NCBI GenBank assembly: GCA_947095585.1
Contig: OX352762.1
Location: 49,337,540-49,401,539 of the forward strand
Reading direction: 5' to 3'
From: Nephrocerus scutellatus
Taxonomy: Eukaryota > Arthropoda > Insecta > Diptera > Pipunculidae
Length of the DNA: 64,000 nucleotides
This document shows positions 55,640 to 64,000 of this stretch, in pieces (the first letter of the stretch is position 1; every line of letters starts with the position of its first letter). A program made the translations under genes and the position numbers. The notes below the pieces were generated by a model. That model made no database searches, was not told the DNA's origin, and worked only from the letters and a program-made list of their open reading frames with translations.

Positions 55640-56215
55640 AACTCACTGGGAACGAGTTTTTTTTATAATTCAAACAGCGTGGGCGTTAGGGAAAAGGAGG
55701 AGAAAAGAGGAGAAATATATGAGCTTATGTTTTGAATGCCTATGGATCATAGTGATGTGGGAAGTGAAGAACTTAACTGTACGTCCGAAGATGGGCTTGA
55801 GGGTAAACTGATGAGCATTTAGAGCGCGACAAGTATTGCGGTTGAATTCAAAGGGGAGGTGGCATGCAGCTGGCTATTTCTCTTGAGCACCGCTGGTAGA
55901 AGAAGCGACAGTGACAAGCAAGAAACGTTCCTGCGGTGTTCAAGCGAATCTATTGACTTCGCTATATTTGCGTCACCGACAAGTTTTATAGCGCGGTTTT
56001 GTATTCTATATAGCTGAGGCAAAGTAGTTTTAGGCGAACCAGACCAGATATGGCAATTGTACTCAAGTTTAGGGCGAATAAAAGCCTTGTATATATAGTA
56101 GCCAGATCAGAGGGAGTGAAATATTTCTTGCACCGGGCTAGAAAACCTAAAACATTTCACAGCATTTTGGCGACTGTAAATATGGGGTCATTCCAACAAA
56201 GCTTGTCGTTAACGC
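55640..56215 (-). mobile_element. Non-LTR family A, copy 3, 3' part
   Basis: Matches 19806-20455 (C-terminal line and thumb), with poly(A) as a T run at 55659-55666. It is cut at 56215 by the hAT element and resumes at 60309. The 67-residue piece at 55819-56022 is the C-terminal region. Confidence 0.88.
56208..56215. repeat. hAT target-site duplication, left copy
   Basis: GTTAACGC, exactly repeated at 60309-60316. The uninterrupted reference copy at 20458 has this sequence once. Confidence 0.92.
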
Positions 56216-56537
56216 TAGGCTTACCACATTTGAATTTTTCCAAAAGCGTATACATACATATATATTTTGAAATAAAATAATTAAAATAATTTTATTACTC
56301 ATATATTTCATTCATTTTATGAGTTAATTGGAAAAAACGATAAAAATATAAACAAAATAAATAAATTAAAAAATGTCTTACTTCAATTGACTAAATAACA
56401 TATAACATAGTTAAAATTTGTATAAAAAGTAACCAAATTATATAGGAATGAACCAAATATTTAATGTAAATCTTTAAATTTATATTTATTGTTCGATTTG
56501 TTTGCTTAATAAAATTTGCAAATTAAGTGCAACTCAA

Positions 56538-57600
56538 TTAAATGTAATTAAAATGCATAAATAATTCTGATTTCACCATATCAGTATGAAGCCTATTGCG
56601 TTCGTTAGTCCATATATTTTCCATCACGCTAAAAATGCGTTCAACAAAACAATTATTAGCTGGTACTGCAAAAACAAATTTGCAAATTTTAAGTAATTCA
56701 GGTGCGTTTGTGTTGATTTTAAAATATTCAGTCCACTTTTCTGTGTAATTCATTCTAGTTAATAAGGGAAAAACTTCATTTAGAATACGTATTTCTGAAA
56801 ATAACTGATCACCGTCAAATACTGTTCCAAATAAAGTAGCTACTTTGCAGGCTTCTTCAAAAGTTATACGTTCATTTAAGTTGAATGGGCTGCAAATAAA
56901 GAAAAACGAATTTTCGCTGAAATTAAACCATTTTTCTAAATATAAAAACACCCTCGTATATATTTGGACCCTTCTTCTTCCAATATATATCTATCTTCAA
57001 ATCCGAAAAATAGTTTTTCCTTACGATAAACTATTTCAATTTTTAAATCATTAAAAAGTTTAAATATTTTATTTTATTTTTTATATTTTATTGGTGATTG
57101 AATATAATTGCTTTCAACAGTTTTCATTACATTTTGAAATAGATGCATCACGTTATGTACGAAGAAAATATATAATTCTGCCAATGAATATTCATTTTGG
57201 ATACCATCTTTATGATATTCTATAAATTTCCATATTCCCTTATTTACATTTTCTTCACCGTTACTGATAAAATAACTTTTTAGGGCATGCCAGTTTTTTA
57301 AAAGTCTGTCAACTACTGCATATAATGACTAAAATCTGGTCGGCACACGACAAAGTATAGCTGAGTATTCACAATCTACAAATTCGCAAAATTCTTTTAA
57401 GTTTCAACTTCCTTGGCTGATGACGAAAATACTGCATATACTTTTAAAACTAAATTCTCTACATCATAGCTAAGTAATGAGAATCCAAATTTAGCTGTGT
57501 TGTGTAGAATGTGAACATTGCAATGTCCAGCAATTAAGTAAGACAAACTAAAATGATTTTTTAAATTCTCTATATTAACTTCACTTGCCCGTGGCTGGCT
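56538..57600 (-). pseudogene. hAT transposase
   Basis: Read on the minus strand in shifting frames: LLAGHCNVHILHNTAKFGFS (the CxxH/HNT line), LSYDVENLVLKVYAVFSSSA, CRVPTRF (then a stop where W is usual), AVVDRLLKNWHALKSYF. The open 137-residue C-terminus (56538-56951) ends with VPANNCFVERIFSVMENIWT, then NERNRLHTDMVKSEL, the hAT dimerisation domain. The N-terminal BED finger and first catalytic part are not visible and were lost, perhaps at the Helitron side. At least four disabling changes. Confidence 0.88.
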
Positions 57601-58419
57601 GGCTGGCCAAATCTTGTCATCAATTTTTAACCCACTTCCTACAGCCCGATTTTATTGAAATTTTGCACACATGTATATCTCCCATGACAACACTTTCTAT
57701 TAAAATTTGAGGCCCCTAGGGCCGCGGGGTCGGGCGGCTCCCATACAAATATTTTACAAAATTTACCCGATTTTCTTTAAATTTTGTGTGTATCCCCGAT
57801 TAGAGAATTTACAAGAAAAATTTTAATTTTGATGGGTTGTTTTTTTATATGAACGAATACAGAATTGTGTTTACCAAAGTTTACGGATGCATTTTTTTTT
57901 GTAGAAAAATGTCATATTTAGAAGGAATATATATAAAAATATTATTATACGTATGGTTAAATATAATAACAATGTATTTATCTTAAAAAACACACCCAAA
58001 ATACACAAAATTATTCACAACCGTGCTACACAACAACACAACAATGAATGAAATATGACTAACATGACATTTGACATATATGTACAGAATTTGACATATA
58101 TGTACAGAATTAAAATTTATTGCCCTAGCTGTAATAGATAAATCTATATATATAAAGTAGAGAATTTATTTGTATATTTGTATATATACTTGTGCCTAAG
58201 TAGCTCTGGAACGCCTTGACCAATTCCAACCAAACTTGGTATACATATTAGTTACTATGTGGAATCAAACATAGGGGGTGGGGGGTAGTAGGTTTTTTGG
58301 CCGGGGGAAGCGTGGCAGGCGATTTTTTGGTCGGACCCACCGTTTTCGGTATCACCGAGACGAATAATGCTGGTAGTACACTCCTATGGGTGAGTTATAT
58401 TCCCGCAGGGGGTGGCTGT

Positions 58420-59245
58420 TCGATATTAGAGTTGATTCTATGGTTTTCGGGGTCGCTGAGTGGAATGGTGATGGTAAGACAGCTCTAGGGGAATGGGGTC
58501 AATAACTGATGGGGGGGTGACCGATATTATTGTCGATTCTATGGTTTTCGGGGTCGCTGAGTTGAATGGTGATGGTAAGACAGCTCTAGGGGGATGAGAT
58601 CGATAACGGAGGGGAGGGGTGACCGATTTTAGTGTCGATTCAATGGTTTTCGGGGTAGCTGAGTTGAATGGTGATGGTAAGACAGCTCTATGGGGATGGG
58701 ATCGATAACGGAGGGGGGGGGGGTGACCGATATTAGTGTCGATTCTATGGTTTTCGGGGTCGCTGAGTTGAATGGTGATGGTAACACAGCTCTAGGAGGA
58801 CGGGATTGATAACGGAGGGGAGGGGTGACCGATATTAGTGTCGATTCTATGGTTTTCGGGGTCGCTGAGTTGAACGGTGATGGTAAGACAGCTCTAGGGG
58901 GATGGGGTCGATCACTGAGGGGGGGTGACCGATATTAGTGTCGATTCTCTGGTTTTCGGGGTCGCTGAGTTGAATGGTGATGGTAAGACAGCTCTAGGGG
59001 GATGGGATCGATAACGGAGGGGGGGGGTTCCCGATATTATTGTCTATTCTATGGTTTTCGGGGTCGCTGAGTTGAACGGTGATGGTAAGACAGCTCTAGG
59101 GGGATGGGGTCGATCACTGAGGGGGGTGACCGATATTAGTGTCGGGTTCGCTGAGTTGAATGGATATAAAAAGACAGCTTTATGGGTATGGGATCGTTAA
59201 CGGAGGGGAGAGGGTCACCGATATTAGTGTTTCGGGGTCGCTGAG
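58420..59245. repeat. Minisatellite of about 100-bp units inside the Helitron
   Basis: The line GGTTTTCGGGGTCGCTGAGT starts at 58442, 58543, 58645 (one change), 58749, 58851, 58951 and 59053, with two degenerate units after that. Units are 100-104 bp and differ mainly in a G run of varying length. There is no coding. Confidence 0.92.
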
Positions 59246-59464
59246 ATAATAGTCGTGTATAGAATGGTACTCGGCGACCATTTAGCGACAAATTTGGGGG
59301 TGAGGACATTGTCGCCAGTACTTAAAATTGGAAAAGGTAGATTAGTAGCCGTGTTTTATGGATATGTTAAATTTACATCGATTTTTGATATCTGCCGCAG
59401 AACTAATAAATTCTATTTATCCGGCTGTTTCTCAAAACTATAACATTTTGAACCGGTTGCTTGA

Positions 59465-59835
59465 AGGGGCCATTCTTGCTACCAAAATGGAGAAAACCAC
59501 GAAATAAACAATCAAATACTTGCCATCTTAATAGGCGTAGTCACTGAATATAAGTGTATCGATACCGTTGTAGGAATAAAATATCTAACTGAGTTCCTTA
59601 ACTCACTTAATTCGTCTGTATTGCCACCACATCGTCTTACAGTTTGATCTCCAATTATTTTACTACGGATTCTCGACTCGCCAAAACTTTTCAACGGCAC
59701 AAGACTGTGCGTAAAAGAGATGCCGGGAAATATAATTGAAGCGACTATCTTGACAGAAAAGGGACAGTGTTAAACAGTTTTTTTCCCACGGATAGCACTC
59801 ATTTCGACGGTCGGACAGTTTATTTAGAACTGCGG
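59465..59835 (+). pseudogene. Helitron helicase C-terminal remnant
   Basis: The plus strand, with stops and frame changes, reads AILATKMEK, EINNQILAILIGVV, TEFLNSLNSSVLPPHRLTV, SPIILLRILDSPKLFNGTRL and NIIEATILTEKG. This is the line near the end of Pif1-like helicases of Helitrons, where the protein contacts DNA before the final helicase motifs. It confirms the Helitron assignment independently of the termini. Confidence 0.8.
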
Positions 59836-60308
59836 AGTATAGATTTGAGATTGCTATGCTTTTCCCACGGACAACTTTATTTTGCTTGCTCTGGGTTGGG
59901 TTGACCTAAGAATTTATTTATTCCTGCTCTTGAAGGTGAAACTAAAAACATTGTAGGCATACAACCAAGATGTTATAATTAATTTTATGTAGGTTTATTT
60001 AATTTTATTTTATAATTTGAATACTATAGCTATAATTTCAAATATATTTTTGTTAAAAAAAACTAAAAATTTACCTTATAGATTGATATCATTCTTTTTT
60101 CTACCCCTGCCTAATAGAAGATTGGGATGAATAAATACCTGGGCAACGCCGGGTAATCAGCTAGTATTTATATAAAAAAAGAACTATTTATAACCGAAAA
60201 AGCGTATATTTTTGAATATTTTCAAAAAACGTACGTATAGCGTATTCACAAATATTTTTAATAGAAAAAACGTATTATCGCTCCAAAAACGTAAAGGTGG
60301 CAAGTCTA

Positions 60309-60316
60309 GTTAACGC
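60309..60316. repeat. hAT target-site duplication, right copy
   Basis: GTTAACGC, identical to 56208-56215. Confidence 0.92.
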
Positions 60317-60962
60317 TCATACCGAGAATTGCGAGATTTTCAGTTTCCTCGATGCAAGTGCTATTTAGGATAATGGCATTTGATTTAGGATTCGCTTAGA
60401 CGACAGGAGGCAGAATTGGGGTTTGGAAGCGTTTAATTCTACTCGATTGATTTTTCCCCATTGTATTATATGTTTGAGTTCCCCATGAGAAGTGAGACGT
60501 TTCTCAAACTTATATGAGAAGCTGAGAGTGCTGTCGTCAGCGAAAGAGTGAATTGGATTAGATGTCACAAATAAGAGATCATTAAAAAAAATGAGGAAGA
60601 GTGTCGCGACTAAACAGAGCCCTGGGGAACGCCAGCATTTAAGTAATAAACTTTAGACTTGAAACCGTCCAATACAACTTGAATTGAGTGGTCCAAAAGA
60701 TGGCTTCTAATCCAGTAAGGCAGTTTATAATCGACTCGATAAGTACGCATTTTGGACAAAAGAGCTTGATGCCAAACTCTGTCAAATGCCTTAGACATAT
60801 TGAGTGCAACAGCTTTGCTTTCTGCAAATTGATGCAAAGACCGGTTCCACAGTTCGGTGAGATATACCATCAAATCGAACGTTGCCCACGAAATCCATAC
60901 TGCCGGATTTCGTTGGTTTCAAGATATTTCTTGAGCTGAAAATTGATCAGCGTTTCCATGAC
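60309..60962 (-). mobile_element. Non-LTR family A, copy 3, continuing 5' part
   Basis: Matches 20458-21165 of copy 2 and continues the piece ending at 56215. It contains RT motifs AVALNMSKAFDRVWHQALLS (the D of the usual LDMSK line is N), AGVPQGSV and HSFADDSTLSFSYK (active-site DD intact). It is truncated at 60962, where mariner sequence begins. Confidence 0.88.
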
Positions 60963-61755
60963 ATAAACAGTTACACCAGCGTATATACGATCTTAAACGA
61001 ACATTTAAAGGTGCGGAAGCTATGGGCACGTTGAATTCCACATTTTTTGACAGACGTACAAGAAAAAGTTCGTGTCAATTGTTGCCGCCAAATGCTTGAA
61101 AAATTCGTTGAAGTACCTTCAAAAAGGTATACAAGATCGTGACAGGTTACGAGCCATGGATATTTGCGTATGAGCCGGAAAGAAAAGGGCAATCGACTGT
61201 TTGGCTCTTCCAATTCGAAGAAAATCCAACAAAAGTTGTGGGAGCTCGGAGCGATGGGAAGCAAATGGGTGTGTTTCTTCACGAAAACCGGTCATGTGGC
61301 TACTTTGGCTCTTGAAAATCAAAAGACAGTCAATTCAGCTTGGTATACGACAATTTATTTGCCTGAGGTTTTCAACAAGTCGAGAGAAAACAACCCAAAA
61401 CGGCGAATCGTTTTGCATCACGAGTTTTGCATGCGAGCTCACACACATCACATCAAGCAAGCGAGTATTTGAGCACTCAAGCGATCGAATTGATGGGTCA
61501 TCCGTCTTACAACCCCGACATGGCAACCAATCACTTCTTCCTGTTCCCAACAAGCAAAGATAAGATGCGTGGACAACGATCGCCTGAAGAAGCGGTTGAA
61601 GCGTTCAAAAACCATGTTTTGGAGCTATTATCTTCGGATTGGAAAAAGTGTTTCGATAAATGGCGAATATTTTCAAAAGCAATAAAGCAATTTTTGAAGA
61701 AAAATTTTAATTTTTTATTTCTTTTTCTATAAACTTTTACGGCACCACTCGTATA
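60963..61755 (+). mobile_element. Mariner-type transposon, 5'-truncated
   Basis: Coding runs from within the transposase to about 61730 and is followed by TTTTACGGCACCACTCGTA, which looks like a mariner terminal repeat. The left end and the N-terminal DNA-binding domain are missing at the junction with the non-LTR copy. Confidence 0.85.
60990..61732 (+). pseudogene. Mariner transposase, catalytic domain
   Basis: Three frames together read KVRKLWARWIPHFL, VTGYEPWIFAYEPE, QMGVFLHENRSCGYF / KTGHVATLALENQKTVNSAW, YTTIYLPEVFNKS, LMGHPSYNPDMATNHFFLFP and RGQRSPEEAVEAFKNHVLEL. In active mariners the three catalytic aspartates sit in GDESW, HHDNA and PDLAPxD. Here those places read GYEPW, HHEFC and PDMATNH, so all three appear lost (Y, E, H). 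The order and spacing still fit a mariner D,D34D enzyme. Confidence 0.88.
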
Positions 61756-62340
61756 AATTAATTGAGCGCACTGTATTTCACAGTGTCCATAATTTTCAAA
61801 AATGCTTTTTAAAAGGAAAAATTCCTACCTAAATATAATTGAATTGAGCTTTGTGCATAATTTTAAAAACTCCAAAAAAAAGGACAAGCTCCTTTCTAAA
61901 TATAAATCAATTGAAAAATATAAATTAATTGAGATTAATTTTAAAGCACGTCTTTAAAAGGAAAAATTAATTTCTAAACATAAAACACAGCAACAGCTAT
62001 TTTTTTTATGAAAAAACTCAATCATTTGTAATGGGTATAAATTGATCCACCTTTCATGATAATTGGGACAAGCCCATAAAAAACTTTGAGCTTTCATTTG
62101 ACATCAACATGAAGCCCGCCCACATTTAAACACGCATGCTGTTGAACTTTTAAGGAAAAATCAGTTTTATGACTCTAAATATTCTGAGGTAGGTTTTATT
62201 GCCCCCATTTTTTTTAATGGACGGTATTTTTATTATACTTCATATTATACCAATTTACACCCAAACCTTCCTCAAGCCACTGAAAAAAATGAATTTTAAA
62301 CAAAAAAAATCAAATCTTTGAAAGAAGAACTCATAAAGAT
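61755..62340. repeat. Diverged relative of the palindromic repeat at 17400-18684
   Basis: Shares the lines TTGAGCGCACTGTATTTCACA, TTTTTAAAAGGAAAAATTCC and CCAATTTACACCCAAACC... with the core and right arm of the earlier repeat, in the same order but much changed. A matching left arm is not evident. No gene. Confidence 0.55.
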
Positions 62341-62459
62341 AAAGAACTCATAAACGCTATACCGTAGTTTAGCCGAAATTGGAGAGAACAAAGAAATTAC
62401 ATATCCGATAAATCAGATCGCCAAAATATTTCCTTTTTTTATTTATATTTTCTTTTTTC

Positions 62460-62830
62460 CACGCATCACACGCGGAATATCAATATCACGCTGCTCACAA
62501 AAATTCAGCCCTCTAGGTCGTGCGAAAGTTGGTTAAAAAGAACATCCAAAAAGCGACATTTCCAACCATGCGCCACATGCGAAACGCGACAACCGCCACA
62601 TACGGAAAATAAAAAATGCTATTTTGGAATTGACACTTACAAAATTTCAACTCTCGAGGTCGTGGTAAAGGTTGCTAAAAAGGACCTCAAATTAGTCGAA
62701 AAAAAATTTCACCCATCACACGCGGAATATAAAAAATGCTATTTGGGAGTTACACTCACAAAATGTCAGCTCTCTAAGTAATGTGGAAGGTGGTTAAAAA
62801 GGTAGCTCAAAGTAATCAAAAATACAGTCA
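62460..62830. repeat. Three decayed tandem units of about 125 bp
   Basis: Each unit starts CACACGCGGAATAT or a variant (62467, 62593, 62718) and continues with CTATTTTGGAATT-, CACAAAAT-, CTCTCGAGGTCGTG- and GGTTAAAAAGG-like lines. There is no coding in it. Confidence 0.65.
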
Positions 62831-63009
62831 AAAGTGGTCGACAAGTTAAATAAAAGTTTTAAAAACTCAGCCTATATCATCACAAAACCTTCTCTATAGA
62901 AATCCCAACTGCTAATACACAGATACATGCTTTAAAAAATCCCAAATGTTTATGTATTGGTAATTAACAAAAGAGCAAAATCCATATAAAATGTTGGCTA
63001 AAGTGCGTT

Positions 63010-64000
63010 TTAGGGAGCATAGAGTTACGGCTTTCGGACATGGCTCCCAATGTAGTAAACTTTACTCTTGTACGGGATTTACTTGAGGCCTTAGTACCAT
63101 CATATACGGACATTGTCATTTGTGGAGATTTGAACATAAACATATTGGAAGGCAAAAACAAATCCTTTTTAGATAGAGTCGTTCGTTTTGTAAACTATAC
63201 TCGCCCAACTCATTTTATGCCAAATAAAATACCTTCACTGCTTGACGTTATTCTTATATCAGATCATAATATATTAACGCATTACGACCAACTGTTAGCC
63301 CCTGCTTTCTCTCATCATGATATGCAGTTCTCAAACTTGGATGTATTTCTGCCAAATATGAAAGAACAATGTAAGAACCAAAAAAAATATAAAAATATCT
63401 GTGTGGATTACTTATTTTATGATTGTCAAAATATAAATTCGTCACCTATTTATACAACAAGTCATGTAAACCAGCAGATAAAATCTTACGATAAAAATAT
63501 TCTTCATCTTTTTAATTAACATGTGACTATAAGGAAAAGAAGATTTAAAAAGAAAACTTTTCCTTGGCTTACACAAGGAGTTATCGATCTCATCAAACAG
63601 CGTAATATTTTATATGCCAAATAGAGAAGATACATTTATTCTGCTGTGAAGTTTCTCATTCGTAGAAACAAAAAGTCATTTTATGAGAATACATTTTCCA
63701 CCTGTGATTCGAATTCGAAGTTTTGGAAAAATGCTCGCCAAGGTGGCCTAGGTAAAAGTAAACAGTCTGTGCCAATTGATGTCGATCTGTATGAATTAAA
63801 TGCCAAATTTATTCAACCTCCCTCGTTAACAACAAGTTTATCAAACGAATCGGATATTAGAACTCACCTTACGGGATTGCTTTCACTCTCAGGAGTAGAT
63901 GAAACTTATGTAGGCCTATCAATATTAAAAATCAAATCCAAAGCGGTTGGTTCTGACAATATCCATCCTGATTTCATAAGTTCTTTTCCCAATTGAAGTA
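63010..64000 (+). mobile_element. CR1/jockey-like non-LTR element, 5' part, running off the window
   Basis: Plus-strand coding for endonuclease and the start of RT, cut by the right edge. Unlike the other non-LTR elements here in sequence. Confidence 0.78.
63040..63996 (+). pseudogene. Endonuclease and start of reverse transcriptase (CR1/jockey-like)
   Basis: The frame 63040-63519 holds DIVICGDLNINILEG (the EN D and N), RPTHFMPNKIPSLLDVILIS and FSHHDMQF, where SDH is usual for the catalytic H (here SHHD). After a stop at 63517 comes the linker (FPWLTQGVIDLIKQRN), a stop at 63622, and then the frame 63646-63996 with NKKSFYENTFS, SKFWKNARQGGLGKS and LSILKIKSKAVGSDNIHPDF, the line that opens RT. 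The rest lies beyond the edge. Confidence 0.8.

Larger units (their letters stand above)
58143..60164 (+). mobile_element. Helitron inserted in the hAT element
   Basis: Starts with TCTATATATATAAAG (5' TC) and ends with a hairpin (stem CCTGG/CCGGG, loop GCAACG), then CAGCTAG, with A before the start and T after the end. All four are defining marks of Helitrons, which insert between A and T without duplicating the target. It holds a minisatellite and a broken helicase end. Most of Rep/helicase is missing, so it is non-autonomous. Confidence 0.88.
56216..60308 (-). mobile_element. hAT DNA transposon, itself split by a Helitron
   Basis: About 4.09 kb, of which 2.02 kb is a later Helitron. Terminal inverted repeats start TAGGCTTACCAC on the left and TAGACTTGCCAC on the right (10 of 12 identical), with further imperfect matching inward. 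An 8-bp duplication of the target, as is usual for hAT, flanks it. A broken hAT transposase gene lies on the minus strand at 56538-57600. Confidence 0.9.

Noticed and set aside
58297..58488. Glycine-rich 63-residue frame at the start of the minisatellite
   Set aside because: It is an effect of the G-rich repeat. The frame does not continue through the units.
53911..64000. Search for the first Rap2l exon (P-loop GxxxxGKS) on the minus strand
   Set aside because: None was found by eye. The remaining DNA is transposon-derived, so the exon must lie to the right of the window.
1..64000. CRISPR arrays, tRNA or rRNA genes, and operon-like systems
   Set aside because: This is eukaryotic DNA. The repeats seen are tandem or dispersed transposon repeats without spacer structure, and I saw no cloverleaf or rRNA-like sequence.

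Overview
This window is insect nuclear DNA, most probably from a cyclorrhaphan fly with a repeat-rich genome (a tephritid fruit fly is plausible). That placement is inferred from the gene and transposon mix and was not tested by any search. Only one host gene is visible: a minus-strand Ras-family small GTPase of the Rap2 type (Rap2l). Its last coding exon is at 25160-25317 and two internal exons are at 53585-53702 and 53773-53910. The exon(s) with the P-loop lie beyond the right edge. The reading phases of the three exons fit exactly, so the 28.3 kb between 25318 and 53584 is one intron, filled almost entirely with transposable elements. Nearly everything else is mobile DNA.

Left third (1-23330). 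A non-LTR retrotransposon copy (1-1081) abuts an LTR plus leader of an Osvaldo-like Ty3/gypsy element (1082-2727). Next is a second Ty3/gypsy element on the minus strand (about 2782-11806). Its pol gene was split by a 6.16-kb LOA-like, RNase H-bearing non-LTR element (4066-10229, 11-bp target duplication) and by a 254-bp RTE fragment (10817-11070). The Osvaldo-like body follows (11870-14106), with its leader, tRNA-Lys-type primer site and LTR to 16440. Then come a palindromic fold-back-like repeat (17400-18684), a plus-strand endonuclease fragment, a nearly complete copy of the first non-LTR family (about 19806-22800, minus) and a non-LTR 3' fragment (23043-23325).

Middle (23330-52697). After the Rap2l terminal exon come a Helitron end (25911), a jockey-like element (about 26110-29105) and a third Ty3/gypsy element, plus strand, with a SAP-like/coiled-coil gag (29126 onward). 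The 3' half of that element, its 3' LTR and an RTE element lodged in the LTR have been amplified in several rounds. There are three tandem units of 2,112 bp (33807-40144), an older diverged duplicate (about 43042-45512), and finally a nearly perfect 6.95-kb tandem duplication (38804-45753 and 45754-52697).

Right part (52698-64000). Rap2l internal exons are followed by a non-LTR fragment (54215-55600). Next is a clear nest: a non-LTR copy (55640-56215 plus 60309-60962) was split by a hAT element (56216-60308, 8-bp target duplication). The hAT was itself split by a Helitron (58143-60164) carrying a minisatellite of roughly 100-bp units and a decayed helicase end. A dead mariner (about 60963-61755), short repeats and the 5' part of a CR1/jockey-like element running off the right edge complete the window.

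All transposon genes I could read carry stops, frameshifts, deletions or lost catalytic residues. I found no RNA genes, no CRISPR and nothing that looks like a new functional system. The notable content is structural: nested insertions with readable footprints, and recent tandem amplification of chimeric transposon segments.
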